Assembly (NCBI GenBank): GCA_934613645.1
Contig: CAKTTC010000014.1
Span: forward strand, 1 to 61,026
DNA length: 61,026 nt
Source of the DNA: an uncultured Opitutales bacterium
GTDB lineage: Bacteria; Verrucomicrobiota; Verrucomicrobiia; Opitutales; Intestinicryptomonadaceae
Direction: 5' to 3'
Part shown: positions 42,538 to 51,564 of the stretch, piece after piece
Position numbering within the stretch: position 1 is the stretch's first letter
Layout of the letters: the number at the start of each line of letters is the position of its first letter
Position numbers and translations under genes: made by a program
Notes under the pieces: model-generated
Database searches by the model: none
Told to the model about the DNA's origin: nothing
Seen by the model: only the letters and a program-made list of their open reading frames with translations

Positions 42538-42912
42538 ATGGACGAAATATTCATCGACCGACTCAAACTCAAGGGCAAGCACGGCTGCTTTGCCGAAGAA
42601 CGCAACGAATACCGCGGCTTCGAAGTCTCAATCAGGCTTTTCGGCGACTTCTCGCGCGCCGCAAAAACCGACGAACTTTCCGACACTATCGACTACCCGC
42701 AGGCAATGGCAATAGCCGAAGGCGTGCTTGCGGGCGAAAGCGTGCGCCTTATCGAAAAGCTCGCCGACAAAATTGCCGAGCGGCTTTTCGTGCGCTTCGC
42801 CAATCTTCTTGAAACGGAAATAGAAATTTTCAAACTCGGCGTAGACGTCGGGTTCGAGTTCGCGGGCATTTCGGCGAAAATACGCAGAAAGCGCGCCGAC
42901 TACATAAAATGA
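42538..42912 (+). CDS. folB: Dihydroneopterin aldolase
   Basis: Cleaves dihydroneopterin to 6-hydroxymethyldihydropterin and glycolaldehyde. 124 residues, the usual length. IFIDRLKLKGKHGCFAEERN has the family's conserved opening (normally GxHGxxxEER), and DTIDYPQAMAIA and LIEKLADKIAERL are the other landmarks. Between folP and folK, it completes the three-gene folate set. Its end overlaps folK by 4 nt. Confidence 0.92.
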   Translation: MDEIFIDRLKLKGKHGCFAEERNEYRGFEVSIRLFGDFSRAAKTDELSDTIDYPQAMAIAEGVLAGESVRLIEKLADKIAERLFVRFANLLETEIEIFKLGVDVGFEFAGISAKIRRKRADYIK

Positions 42913-43391
42913 AAACGGCGGTCATAGCACTCGGTTCGAATTTGGGCGACTGCGTTTGCAACCTGCGGCGCGCGTGCGCGCATTTGGACGGAATCGGGCG
43001 GATAACGGCGAAATCGGGCGTATACAAAACCCCGCCCGTCTTCTACGAAGACCAACCCGACTTCTTCAACGCCGCCGTCTGCCTTGAAACGTCGTTGCCG
43101 CCCGAATCCCTCTTGGCGGAATGCAAGCGCATTGAGGGTTGCTTGGGCAGAACGCCGTCGTTCAGGAACGCCCCCAGACCCGCCGACTTGGACATTATTT
43201 TCTACGGCGCCGAGGAAATTTCCACCGACATTCTGCAAGTTCCGCACCGCGGCTGGGCGGAGCGCGCGTTCGTTCTAACGCCGCTTCTCGACCTGCTTGA
43301 ATGCGGCGCGCTTGCGGGCGAAGAGTTCGCCAAAGTCCGCGCCCTACTTGGTGGCAAAATGCGAACGTTTGATAAATATTGCGATTTATAA
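42909..43391 (+). CDS. folK: Hydroxymethyldihydropterin pyrophosphokinase
   Basis: Transfers diphosphate from ATP to 6-hydroxymethyldihydropterin, giving the substrate of FolP. 160 residues. VIALGSNLGD (start), then GVYKTPPVFYEDQPDFFNAAV, RIEGCLGR and RPADLDIIFYG are conserved; the two aspartates of DLDI bind magnesium. The start overlaps folB by 4 nt. Confidence 0.95.
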   Translation: MKTAVIALGSNLGDCVCNLRRACAHLDGIGRITAKSGVYKTPPVFYEDQPDFFNAAVCLETSLPPESLLAECKRIEGCLGRTPSFRNAPRPADLDIIFYGAEEISTDILQVPHRGWAERAFVLTPLLDLLECGALAGEEFAKVRALLGGKMRTFDKYCDL

Positions 43392-43393
43392 TT

Positions 43394-44086
43394 ATGGAAC
43401 AATACGGCACTCTCTACATAGTTGCCACGCCAATCGGCAACCTCTCCGACATTTCCCAGCGCGCGCTCGAAACCCTGCGCAACTGCGACATCGTAGCCTG
43501 CGAAGACACCCGCGTAACGGGCGCGCTGCTTAAAAAATTCGACATTTCCAAGGAGATGTTCGTCAACGAAAATTCGCGCGAAAAATCTGTTGCGCCGCTG
43601 CTTCTGGAAAAGCTCAAGGCGGGCAAAAACATAGCCCTTGTAAGCGATGCGGGCACGCCCTGCGTGAGCGACCCCGGTTTCCGAATAGTGCGCGCGTGCA
43701 GGGCGGAGGGCGTGAAGGTAGTTCCCGTTGCGGGCGCGTGCGCGTTCATTGCCGCGCTCTCGGCTTCGGGACTGCCGAGCGACTCGTTTTTGTTCGCGGG
43801 TTTCCTTCCGCCGAAAACGTCGGCGCGCCGCAGCTTTTTCGAAAAATACAAAGATTTCGGGCACACGCTGGCGTTCTACGAATCGCCGTATAGAATAGAA
43901 AAATTTGTCGACGACGCCGTAGACGTTTTAGGTGCGGACAGGGTTGCGTGCGTGGCAAAGGAGATTTCGAAAGTCTTCGAGCGGTTTTTCGTGGGAACGT
44001 TGGGTGAGATAAAAACCGAGCTTAAATCGGCCTCAACAAAGGGGGAATTTGTTGTGATAATCGCGCCGGAGGGCTACGCGCTGTGA
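43394..44086 (+). CDS. rsmI: 16S rRNA 2'-O-ribose C1402 methyltransferase RsmI
   Basis: Methylates C1402 of 16S rRNA using S-adenosylmethionine. 230 residues from the ATG at 43394 (MEQYGTLYIVATPIGNLSD); TPIGNL, then CEDTRVTGALL and VSDAGTPCVSDPG are the classic motifs of the SpoU-unrelated, tetrapyrrole-methylase-fold YraL/RsmI family. ETPYRIxK is ESPYRIEK here. Two bases separate it from the end of folK. Confidence 0.96.
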   Translation: MEQYGTLYIVATPIGNLSDISQRALETLRNCDIVACEDTRVTGALLKKFDISKEMFVNENSREKSVAPLLLEKLKAGKNIALVSDAGTPCVSDPGFRIVRACRAEGVKVVPVAGACAFIAALSASGLPSDSFLFAGFLPPKTSARRSFFEKYKDFGHTLAFYESPYRIEKFVDDAVDVLGADRVACVAKEISKVFERFFVGTLGEIKTELKSASTKGEFVVIIAPEGYAL

Positions 44087-44961
44087 AGCTTGCAATAGAC
44101 ATAGGCTCGAACACGATGAAGTGCCTTTTGGGCAAAGTCGAAAACGGGCGCGTTGTAAAAATTTTCGAGCAGACCGTAGATTCGCGCATTTGCGCCGACG
44201 GCGCGCGCCTTGTGCCGAACGCCGCAAAGCTCGTTTCCGACGCCGTGCTGCTCTTCAAAAAAAACGCCGAACCGTTCGGCAGTTTCCGCACTGTAGTTGT
44301 AGCCACTTCCGCCTTGCGCGACGCCGAAAACAGGGACGCCGTCGTTGCCGAGGTTCTGCGTTTGACGGGCGAAAAAATAACTGTTCTTTCGGGCGGCGAA
44401 GAGGCGCGGCTTTCATACGCGGGGGCGGTAAGCGGGCTTGACGCGCCGCGCGAGTGCTTCTACTTCGACCTCGGCGGCGGCAGCCTTGAGCTTGTCTACG
44501 GCGACGGGTGCGATGCGTTGAAATTTACAAGCATACCAATCGGCGCGGTTCGGCTCACGCGCGAGTTTTTCCCGAACGGGGAGATTTCGTTCGAATCGCT
44601 CGAAGCACTGCGCGCGAAAGTGCGCCGCTGCGTTTCCGACGCATTGTGCGGCTTTCCGAAAACCGATTGCGTTGTGTGTGCGGGCGGCGCGGTTGTGGCG
44701 GCGCGCATGCTCAAAAAGCGGCTCGGGCTGGCGGGGCGCGAAGACGTTATTTCGCTTTCCGACATGCTGAAAATGGCGGAGCTTTTGCGCGGCGTTTCGG
44801 CGGCGGAGCGCACGGAAAAATTCGGCATACCGCCGTCGCGCGCCGACATTGTGTGCGCGGCGTTCGAGACAGTCGCGGTGCTTATGCGGTGCATCGGCGC
44901 GGCGGAAATAACGCACACGTTTTTTAATTTGCGCTACGGCGTGGTTTTGTCAAATTTGTAG
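44083..44961 (+). CDS. Ppx/GppA-family phosphatase
   Basis: 292 residues, the short form without the C-terminal HD domain. The ASKHA fold begins with IDIGSNTMKCLLG; FYFDLGGGSLELVYG, ATSALRDAENRD and VLSGGEEARLSYAG are family motifs. It hydrolyses exopolyphosphate or guanosine pentaphosphate, both linked to the stringent response; sequence does not decide which. The start is GTG, overlapping the rsmI stop as GTGA. It ends the plus-strand run that began with the M24 gene. Confidence 0.9.
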   Translation: MKLAIDIGSNTMKCLLGKVENGRVVKIFEQTVDSRICADGARLVPNAAKLVSDAVLLFKKNAEPFGSFRTVVVATSALRDAENRDAVVAEVLRLTGEKITVLSGGEEARLSYAGAVSGLDAPRECFYFDLGGGSLELVYGDGCDALKFTSIPIGAVRLTREFFPNGEISFESLEALRAKVRRCVSDALCGFPKTDCVVCAGGAVVAARMLKKRLGLAGREDVISLSDMLKMAELLRGVSAAERTEKFGIPPSRADIVCAAFETVAVLMRCIGAAEITHTFFNLRYGVVLSNL

Positions 44962-44976
44962 TCGAAAGGGATTTTT

Positions 44977-46020
44977 ATGAAGAGGATATTTTTGTTTGCG
45001 TTTGTTTTGCTTGCCGCCGTTTCGGCGCGCGGGGCGGAAAAAGTCGTGTTCGACACCGACATGGGCAACGACTGCGACGACGTTCTTGCTCAGGTGATGT
45101 TGTTAAGCTACGCGCAACAGGCGCGCGCCGAGATTTTGTGCATTGCAACAAACAAAGACAACGCGCTTTCGCCGAAGTTCGTCCGCCTCATTTGCGAATA
45201 CTACGGCTTGGGCGATATTCCCGTCTACGCCGTCCGAAACGGCGCATCCCCGCTTGACGGGCACTTTTTGCGGCAGACTTTCGACAGGAAAACGCCCGAC
45301 GGCAAGCCCGCGCACACGCTGAAAAACGGGTCGGAAAGTTTTGCCGATTCCGTTTCGGGGTTGCGCAAAACGCTCGCGGCGCAGCCCGACAACTCGGTAG
45401 TCTACATATCGGTGGGCTTTTTCACGAACTTGGCGCGTTTGATTGAGTCGAAACCCGACGCGGTTTCGCCGCTTTCGGGGCACGAGCTTGTGGCGAAGAA
45501 AGTCAAATACGTTTCGGCGATGGCTGGCGGTTTCACGCCCGCTGAGTTCTGGGGAAGGACGACCGACAGGGTCTACCCCGAATACAACGTGATTGTGGAT
45601 TTACCCGCATCGAAAGCCGTCCTCGAAAATCCGCCGTGCCCCGTTGTTCTAAGCCCGTTCGAGCTTTGCATAAACCTGCGTTTCCCGTATTACAGCGTGC
45701 TGCACGACTTCAAAAATCCGTCGGAAAATCCCGCGTCGTTCGCGTGCGACACCTACGTGCGGCGTATTTTCAACGCCTCAAAAAACACGCTCGAACTCGA
45801 CCGCTACATGTGGGATTTAACGAGCGTCCTGTTCGTGTTCGAGCCGCAGTTGTTCGGCGTTTCGGCGGCGGGCGAAGTCGAGGTTGCGCGCAACGGCGTA
45901 ACTACCTTCATTCCCTCCAAAGACGGCAAAAGCGGGAAAGTCCGCTATCTTACAATGAAGCCGCAACAAGAGCGGAAAATAGTCTCGAAGTGCGTGGAGC
46001 TTGTGCGCTCCGCGCGCTGA
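44977..46020 (+). CDS. Secreted inosine-uridine-type nucleoside hydrolase
   Basis: 347 residues. A signal peptide (residues 1-19, ending VSARG) precedes VVFDTDMGNDCDDVLAQVMLL, the calcium-binding aspartate cluster of the IUNH family. The rest of the family's fold is recognisable (VYISVGFFTNLARLIES, EYNVIVDLPASKAVL). It lacks some typical purine-binding sites, so the exact substrate is unclear. Secretion of such enzymes fits nucleoside scavenging. It begins 15 nt after the ppx/gppA gene. Confidence 0.88.
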   Translation: MKRIFLFAFVLLAAVSARGAEKVVFDTDMGNDCDDVLAQVMLLSYAQQARAEILCIATNKDNALSPKFVRLICEYYGLGDIPVYAVRNGASPLDGHFLRQTFDRKTPDGKPAHTLKNGSESFADSVSGLRKTLAAQPDNSVVYISVGFFTNLARLIESKPDAVSPLSGHELVAKKVKYVSAMAGGFTPAEFWGRTTDRVYPEYNVIVDLPASKAVLENPPCPVVLSPFELCINLRFPYYSVLHDFKNPSENPASFACDTYVRRIFNASKNTLELDRYMWDLTSVLFVFEPQLFGVSAAGEVEVARNGVTTFIPSKDGKSGKVRYLTMKPQQERKIVSKCVELVRSAR

Positions 46021-46333
46021 TTTGCTCGGGCGGTTGTGCGTTCTGCGCGCTGATTCGGCAGGCGAGGCGGCTTGCGTCCCACTTTCCTAATTCGGGCGTG
46101 ATAGCGGTGCGTGGCATTGGCTTTTCATCACTCCCGATTCTGAAAATGCGTGCGGCGGGGGCAACGCGGCGGGGGCATTTTTTTGGGGCTCTCTTGTTTC
46201 GGGCAGCGGACAACGCGGTGGCGTTTTTTACTTTTCGCTCTCTTGTTTCTGTCAGCGCGGCAGTGTGCGGCTTGGCTTCTTCCGCTCACAAATTTGCCGT
46301 TTTTCCCGCTTCGGGAACGGGCAGGCGGGCGCG
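46021..46333. other. Gap between converging genes
   Basis: 313 bp between the nucleoside hydrolase and DUF367-like genes. One hairpin, CCCGCTT-CGGG-AACGGG, lies at about 46308-46325, without a T tail on either side. I see no gene or other signal. Confidence 0.5.
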
Positions 46334-46771
46334 TTAAAAATTGTTCAGCTGCAAAAAACGCTCGGCAAACGGGTAGCCGTCAAGTAGCGATTTATCGGGT
46401 ATGCCCATTAAAAAGAGGGCGGCGTATAGAGCCTCTATTGTGGCGAGTCCGTCGGGGTCGGTATGCGTTTTGGAAACGCGCGGATACGCCGTTTTGATTG
46501 TCGGCGGAATGCTTCTTGCAACGAAGTCGCCGCGGATTTTCCCCCTGATTCGCGGAAGCAGAAACCAAGTGGAATCGAGTAGCAGAAGCGGTCTGAGCGC
46601 GTCTTTGGGCGAGACGGGCGGCGCGTCCATTTCAAGGAGCGTGTAGCCGCTTGCGTCGAATTCGAAGCCGTCTACGGCGTTGAAAAAGCGCACGTCGGCG
46701 CGTCCGCAGAGGTGGCGCAGAGAGCACTTTTTTCTGTTTTCGCGCGGGTGGCGGACTACCGTTATTTCCAT
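46334..46771 (-). CDS. Tsr3/DUF367-like RNA aminocarboxypropyltransferase homologue
   Basis: 145 residues from the ATG at 46771, which overlaps the stop of glmS as TAATG. The N-terminus has CSLRHLCGRADV, and the C-terminal part is a good match for DUF367: LLLDSTWFLL, then VARSIPPTIKTAYPRVSKTHTDPDGLATIEALYAALFLMG and a final YPFAERFLQLN. In archaea and eukaryotes Tsr3 adds an acp group to 16S/18S rRNA; bacterial homologues are poorly studied. Its translation is probably coupled to glmS. The role here is inferred from the family. Confidence 0.72.
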   Translation of the reverse strand: MEITVVRHPRENRKKCSLRHLCGRADVRFFNAVDGFEFDASGYTLLEMDAPPVSPKDALRPLLLLDSTWFLLPRIRGKIRGDFVARSIPPTIKTAYPRVSKTHTDPDGLATIEALYAALFLMGIPDKSLLDGYPFAERFLQLNNF

Positions 46772-48618
46772 TATTCCACCGTAACGGCCTTTGCCAGATT
46801 GCGCGGCTTGTCTACGTCGCAACCGCGTTCCACCGCTACATAGTAGGCGAAAAGCTGCGCGGGGATTGTGGCGATTATTGTTCTTACCGATTCGTGGACG
46901 TGCGGAACGGGTATGATTTCGTCGGCAAGTCCCTCAAACGCTTCGGCGAAGGGCGTTATCACGATAATCTTTCCCTTGCGCGCCTTGATTTCCTGCGCGT
47001 TCGAGATAATCTTGGGCAAAATTTCCTCCGACCCCGCGAAAAGCACCGTGGGACATTCGGGGCAGATGAGGGCAATCGGGCCGTGTTTCATTTCGCCCGC
47101 GGGATATGCTTCGGCGTGAATGTAGGAAATTTCCTTGAGCTTGAGCGCGCCCTCGAGGGCAATCGGGAATTCGTCGAGTCTGCCGAGGAAGAGGAAATCG
47201 TTGTATTTCGCGTATTTTTTTGCAATTTCTTCGACGTGTTTTGCCTGCTTGAGCGTCTCTTTGATGTCTTCGGGCAGGTGTTTGAGCGCGGCTACAATCT
47301 TCTTGCCTTCCGAGAACGAAAGGTCGCGCATTCTGCCGATGTAAAGGGCAATCAGAAGGCATATTGCAACCTGCGAGGTAAACGCCTTTGTGGAGGCAAC
47401 CCCCACTTCCTTGCCCGCGTATTGATACAACCCGCCGTCGGATTCGCGCGAGATTGTGGAGGCTATGGCGTTTGTTATTGCCAGCGTTTTGAAGCCCTTT
47501 CTCTGGGCTTCGCGCAGGGCTTCGAGGGTGTCGAGCGTTTCGCCGCTTTGGCTGAGCACGAACACAAGCGTGTTTTTGTCGAGCGGCGAATTCCTGTAGC
47601 GGAACTCGCTTGCGTATTCCACTTCCACGGGAATGCGCGCGTAGCGTTCGATGAGCTGTTCCGCCACAAGGCAGGCGTGCCACGCCGTTCCGCAGGAGCA
47701 GAAAATTATTCTGTCAATCTGGCGCATTTCCGAGGGGGTCATATTAAGCCCGTGCAGAATTGCGGAGGATTCGTCGTCGGAAATGCGGCCGCGCAGGGCG
47801 TTTTCTATCGCCTTGGGCTGCTCGTAAATCTCTTTTTGCATGAAGTGCGAAGCTCCGCCGAGTTCCGCCGTTTCCAAGTCCCAGTCGATTTCCTTGATAG
47901 TGTAGTCGATGGGCTTGTTGCCTATGGAAATGATGTTGCAGTTGTCTTCGGTTATGTGCGCAAGCTGCCCGTCTTCAAGATATATCACGTTGCTTGCGCG
48001 CCCCGCAAAGCCGAGAACGTCGCTCGAGACGAGGTGTTCGTCCCTGCCTATGCCGATTAGAAGCGGCGAGCCTTTTCTTGCGGCAATCATTTCGTCGGGG
48101 CAGTCGGTGCAAAGAACCGCTATTCCGTAAGTTCCCTCAACGTGCAGCAACGCCTTGCGGACTGCCTCCAGAAACCTGTTTTCCGAATTTTCGTCGGTTC
48201 TGTAGCGGTAGTGGTAGGCTATGAGGTTCACGAGGGCTTCGGTGTCGGTCTGGCTTTTGAAAGTGTAGCCTTTGCCCGAAAGGAAATTCTTCATGTTTTC
48301 GTAGTTTTCGATAATCCCGTTGTGGACTATCGCGAACTTGCCGTCGCTTGAAACGTGCGGGTGGGCGTTTATGTCGGTAACGCCGCCGTGGGTTGCCCAG
48401 CGCGTGTGGCTTATGCCGAGCTTAGCCCTGAATGGGTGTTTCTGGATTTCGTTTGCGAGAATGTCTACGCGCCCCTTCTTTTTGCAGACCGACATTTCGC
48501 CGTGGTCGAGCAGGGCAATCCCCGCCGAGTCGTAGCCTCTGTATTCGAGTTTTTTAAGCCCCTCTATGAGAATGGGCGTTGCGTCTCTTCTTCCGATGTA
48601 TCCTGTGATTCCGCACAT
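46771..48618 (-). CDS. glmS: Glutamine-fructose-6-phosphate aminotransferase (isomerising)
   Basis: Makes glucosamine-6-phosphate for peptidoglycan and LPS. 615 residues, the full family length. The start MCGITGYIG places Cys2 as the N-terminal nucleophile of the glutaminase domain (residues 2-230, including THTRWATHG-type SHTRWATHG). Two SIS domains follow, with FCSCGTAWHA and VFVLSQSGETLDTLEAL in the first and the ending PRNLAKAVTVE. I saw nothing like the glmS ribozyme upstream. The DUF367-like gene overlaps its stop. Confidence 0.97.
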   Translation of the reverse strand: MCGITGYIGRRDATPILIEGLKKLEYRGYDSAGIALLDHGEMSVCKKKGRVDILANEIQKHPFRAKLGISHTRWATHGGVTDINAHPHVSSDGKFAIVHNGIIENYENMKNFLSGKGYTFKSQTDTEALVNLIAYHYRYRTDENSENRFLEAVRKALLHVEGTYGIAVLCTDCPDEMIAARKGSPLLIGIGRDEHLVSSDVLGFAGRASNVIYLEDGQLAHITEDNCNIISIGNKPIDYTIKEIDWDLETAELGGASHFMQKEIYEQPKAIENALRGRISDDESSAILHGLNMTPSEMRQIDRIIFCSCGTAWHACLVAEQLIERYARIPVEVEYASEFRYRNSPLDKNTLVFVLSQSGETLDTLEALREAQRKGFKTLAITNAIASTISRESDGGLYQYAGKEVGVASTKAFTSQVAICLLIALYIGRMRDLSFSEGKKIVAALKHLPEDIKETLKQAKHVEEIAKKYAKYNDFLFLGRLDEFPIALEGALKLKEISYIHAEAYPAGEMKHGPIALICPECPTVLFAGSEEILPKIISNAQEIKARKGKIIVITPFAEAFEGLADEIIPVPHVHESVRTIIATIPAQLFAYYVAVERGCDVDKPRNLAKAVTVE

Positions 48619-48768
48619 ATTCTTTTTATGCTTTCAATTTTCCCCCGATTTTCCGAAAAACCTTTCCCGTATGCAAGCCTTTTTATTTTTCCGTTGTTCC
48701 CGTAAAAATGCTTGTAATGGGCGCGTTGTGCAATTATAACTTGCGGCAAATTTATATAGACACCAATT

Positions 48769-49338
48769 ATGAAGAAAATTTTTGCGGTTTTATTTGCGGC
48801 GTCGGTTTCGGCGTCGGCTTTTTGCCAGAACAATACGGCGTTTTTGGATTTGCGTCAGGACGTAAGCCTGATGCGCAGCGAGCTGGGACAGCTCCGCATG
48901 GAGGTGGAGCAGCTCAGGCTTGAGAACGAGCAGCTCAAGCGCGCAATCGACGCGCTGAAGTCTTCGAGCGTGGCAAGCGAGAGCGTGCGCACGCAGGTTT
49001 CGTCGGTGAAGGCGTCGGTTTCGGCGCAGAACGAGGCGTTGAAGCGCGAGATTATCGCGCGCGTCAAAAAGGACATCGACGCGCTCGCCGTCCAGACCGA
49101 TGCCGCCATTCAGAAGCTGGCAAAGGCGGTAGGTTCGCGCCCCGCGCCCGCCGCCAAAACGTCGTTTTCAACCGACTATCCCAAGACGGGCATAAACTAT
49201 GTTGTTGTTGCAGGAGACAGCGTTTCCAAAATTGCCCGCAAACACAATTCGCGCACCGACTGGATTTTGAACGCAAACGAAATTGCCGACCCGCGCGACC
49301 TGCGCGTAGGCGCGTCGATTTTCATTCCGCAAAAATAG
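48769..49338 (+). CDS. LysM-domain periplasmic coiled-coil protein
   Basis: 189 residues. Signal peptide of about 19 residues (ending SASAFCQ). Residues 25-120 form an amphipathic coiled coil (EVEQLRLENEQLKRAIDALK). A LysM domain closes the protein (residues 143-188: YVVVAGDSVSKIARKHN, then DLRVGASIFIP), which binds peptidoglycan. It sits 20 nt upstream of parB, so it may link the cell wall with chromosome functions, or simply share a promoter. Confidence 0.85.
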   Translation: MKKIFAVLFAASVSASAFCQNNTAFLDLRQDVSLMRSELGQLRMEVEQLRLENEQLKRAIDALKSSSVASESVRTQVSSVKASVSAQNEALKREIIARVKKDIDALAVQTDAAIQKLAKAVGSRPAPAAKTSFSTDYPKTGINYVVVAGDSVSKIARKHNSRTDWILNANEIADPRDLRVGASIFIPQK

Positions 49339-49357
49339 GGAAGGACGGTAGTTTGGT

Positions 49358-50302
49358 ATGTCGCAGAAAAAAGCATTGGGCAGGGGTTTGGGTTCGATAA
49401 TTTCGGCGGGCGTAAAGCGTCCCGAAGCCCCCAAGCCGCAACAGCCGCAGGCAAAAGTGCAGATTTCGGCAAAGCCGCAGACCGCAGCCGCAGTCCGCGT
49501 TTCCGACTGCCTTTTCAGCGAAATTCCGCTCGAGAAAATCGTCCCAAGCCCCTATCAGGCAAGAAAGGAGTTCTCGGAGGAGGAAATACGCAGCCTTGCC
49601 GATTCAATCGCCTCGGAGGGGCTTATTCAGCCGCTTCTTGTCCGCAAAACGTCGGACGGCTACGAGCTTATAGCGGGCGAACGCCGCCTGCGCGCGTGCA
49701 GAAAACTCGGCTTGAAAAAAGTCGTTGCCTGCGTGCAGACGGCAAGCGACGCCTCCGCCGCCGCGAAGGGGCTTATTGAAAACCTCCAGCGCACCGACTT
49801 AAACCCGATAGAAGAGGCGAAGGGCATCTCCAATATGATGGAGAATTTCCACCTCACCCAAGACGCCGTTTCGCAGCGTTTGGGTAAGCCGCGCTCCAAC
49901 ATAGCAAACTCTCTGCGCCTTCTGAAACTGCCCGAAGAGGTTCAGGGATACATTTCCACGGGAATGCTAAGCGTGGGGCACGCGAAAATTCTCACGGGTA
50001 TTGAGGACACCGCCAGAATGCTCGTTTTGGCGCGCCAGATTATAGAAAAAAATCTCAGCGTGCGCAACACGGAGGACGCCGTCCGCCGCCTGAAAAACGA
50101 GACATCGCGCCGCACGGTGGGTTCGGCGTTGTCTACGTCGGTTCAAAACGCCGTAGTGCGCGACATTCAGAACAAAATTTCCACGAAACTCAACGCCGCG
50201 GTTACCATTCAACACGGCGGCAAGCGCGGGAAAATCGTCATAGAATATATGGACAACGACGATTTGTCGCGCATTCTCGAGGTTATCGGCGTCAGGATTT
50301 GA
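49358..50302 (+). CDS. parB: Chromosome-partitioning protein ParB
   Basis: Binds parS sites near the origin. 314 residues. KKALGRGLGSIISA is the N-terminal arginine-rich box that stimulates ParA. The ParB/Srx CTPase domain contains PSPYQARKEFSEEEI and LIAGERRLRACRKLGL; an HTH domain follows (LTQDAVSQRLGKPRSNIANSLRLLKLP). No parA gene is in the window, which is unusual. Its stop overlaps the next start as TTGA. Confidence 0.96.
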   Translation: MSQKKALGRGLGSIISAGVKRPEAPKPQQPQAKVQISAKPQTAAAVRVSDCLFSEIPLEKIVPSPYQARKEFSEEEIRSLADSIASEGLIQPLLVRKTSDGYELIAGERRLRACRKLGLKKVVACVQTASDASAAAKGLIENLQRTDLNPIEEAKGISNMMENFHLTQDAVSQRLGKPRSNIANSLRLLKLPEEVQGYISTGMLSVGHAKILTGIEDTARMLVLARQIIEKNLSVRNTEDAVRRLKNETSRRTVGSALSTSVQNAVVRDIQNKISTKLNAAVTIQHGGKRGKIVIEYMDNDDLSRILEVIGVRI

Positions 50303-51207
50303 GCGCAAAAACGACAGTTTGCGCGGCCGTTTTTGCGGCGTGCGCGGCGGTTCAGTGCGGGCTTTTCGCGCAGGTAAAGCCCAACGACTTTTCGCGCGGA
50401 AATTCGCTCACGGAAAAGACTGTGGAAAAAAAGCAGTCCGACCTTGTAGACAAGCGTTCGCAAATGGGCGGAAAGGAGTTCGGGCGCAAGGAGTATAAAA
50501 ACACAAAAGACGCCTCGGCACTGCTTGAAAAATCGTTCTACGCCGACGATAAGCATTCGCCGTTTTCCGTCGAGGCGCGTTTCGGCGAGGGGAAGAAATC
50601 GACGCTTGCAAAGGATTTCGAGCCGAAAAAGAAAGACAACGATTTCGCCGAACGCAAAAGTCGGTTCGCCACCGATACCGATTTGTCGAAAAAATATTCG
50701 GGCAAGCTCGATTTCGGCAAAGACGCGGCGTTTTCGCCCGAAAAAATTCTCTACTCGATGGAGCAAATGCAGGAGTGTTCAATGCAGGACATCAACCGCT
50801 ACCAGTTCCGCCATTCGCACCCCACAACCCCCGGAATCAAAACTACTGCGGCGGGCGGCAACAGGGAAATATCGGAGAGCGGTTCGGGATTTCTCGATGC
50901 GTTTTCGTCGCGCAAACGCATTGATATGGACACCCCCGCGCCCTCGATGATGGGGCGCAAAGATTTGGCAAACCGCCGCACTGAAAAGAACAAAAATTCC
51001 GAATTGCCCAACGCCCCGCATTCGTCCCGAAAGGCGCGTCCGCTGCCGCAACACGCGCCGCAGCAGCCGCGCGAAGAGCCGAAGGGCAAAGTCAAAAAGC
51101 TTGAGTATATCGACGAATCGAAGTCGGGACAGTTCGACTTCCTCCGCGTCCCGAAGGGAATGAAGCCCAAAGGCCGCGCCGTCATAAAAATCGAGACCGA
51201 CGAATAG
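50299..51207 (+). CDS. Predicted secreted protein of unknown function, coupled to parB
   Basis: 302 residues starting at a TTG that overlaps the parB stop (TTGA). The first 24 residues look like a signal peptide (AVFAACAAVQCGLFAQ). The rest is hydrophilic and rich in Lys, Arg, Ser, Asp and Pro, with little predicted order and no domain I recognise. FDFLRVPKGMKPKGRAVIKI near the C-terminus is the most structured-looking part. It could be an envelope-associated linker protein. The TTG start relies on coupling to parB; no later ATG gives a signal peptide. Confidence 0.6.
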   Translation: MSAKTTVCAAVFAACAAVQCGLFAQVKPNDFSRGNSLTEKTVEKKQSDLVDKRSQMGGKEFGRKEYKNTKDASALLEKSFYADDKHSPFSVEARFGEGKKSTLAKDFEPKKKDNDFAERKSRFATDTDLSKKYSGKLDFGKDAAFSPEKILYSMEQMQECSMQDINRYQFRHSHPTTPGIKTTAAGGNREISESGSGFLDAFSSRKRIDMDTPAPSMMGRKDLANRRTEKNKNSELPNAPHSSRKARPLPQHAPQQPREEPKGKVKKLEYIDESKSGQFDFLRVPKGMKPKGRAVIKIETDE

Positions 51208-51564
51208 CGCGCTTTCGGCTTTCGGGATTGCTGTTGCGCCCGCTGTGCTTGTTGTGCCAGCTGCGCCAGCTGTGCTCGTTGCGTTTACATCGCTCGTTCC
51301 GCGCCACGCCGTCCGTTCTGCTCCGTATCTTCGTTTCGCTCCGCTCCGCGCAGAATTTTTTTGCGTTTTTCTTGCGTATTCCCGCGCCTTTTCAGTCGGT
51401 TTTCGGTGGGCGCAGCGACTTGTTTTTTCGCCCGATTTGCGCCGCGTGCGCCGATACGTCCGCGCCGCGCCGTTTTATCTTCGTCCCGAAGCCCCGCTCG
51501 CACGCGAAAATGGTTGACACACCGCTTCGGCGGGCGCATTCTGGAGGGCAAAAATACTTTAGAA
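51208..51564. other. GC-rich gap upstream of valS
   Basis: 357 bp, pyrimidine-rich on the plus strand, with many GCTCC/GCGCC repeats in the first half. It should contain the valS promoter. A GGAGGG at 51543-51548 lies 16 bases before the valS ATG, further than usual. No gene or tRNA-like leader (T-box) was seen. Confidence 0.5.

Noticed and set aside
48619..48768. glmS ribozyme before glmS
   Set aside because: The 150-bp gap lacks recognisable ribozyme core sequence.
49338..51208. parS site near parB
   Set aside because: No sequence close to TGTTTCACGTGAAACA was noticed here or near dnaA. A full scan of the window was not possible by eye.
51208..51564. T-box leader before valS
   Set aside because: No conserved T-box sequence or stem before the start; T-boxes are also rare outside Gram-positives.
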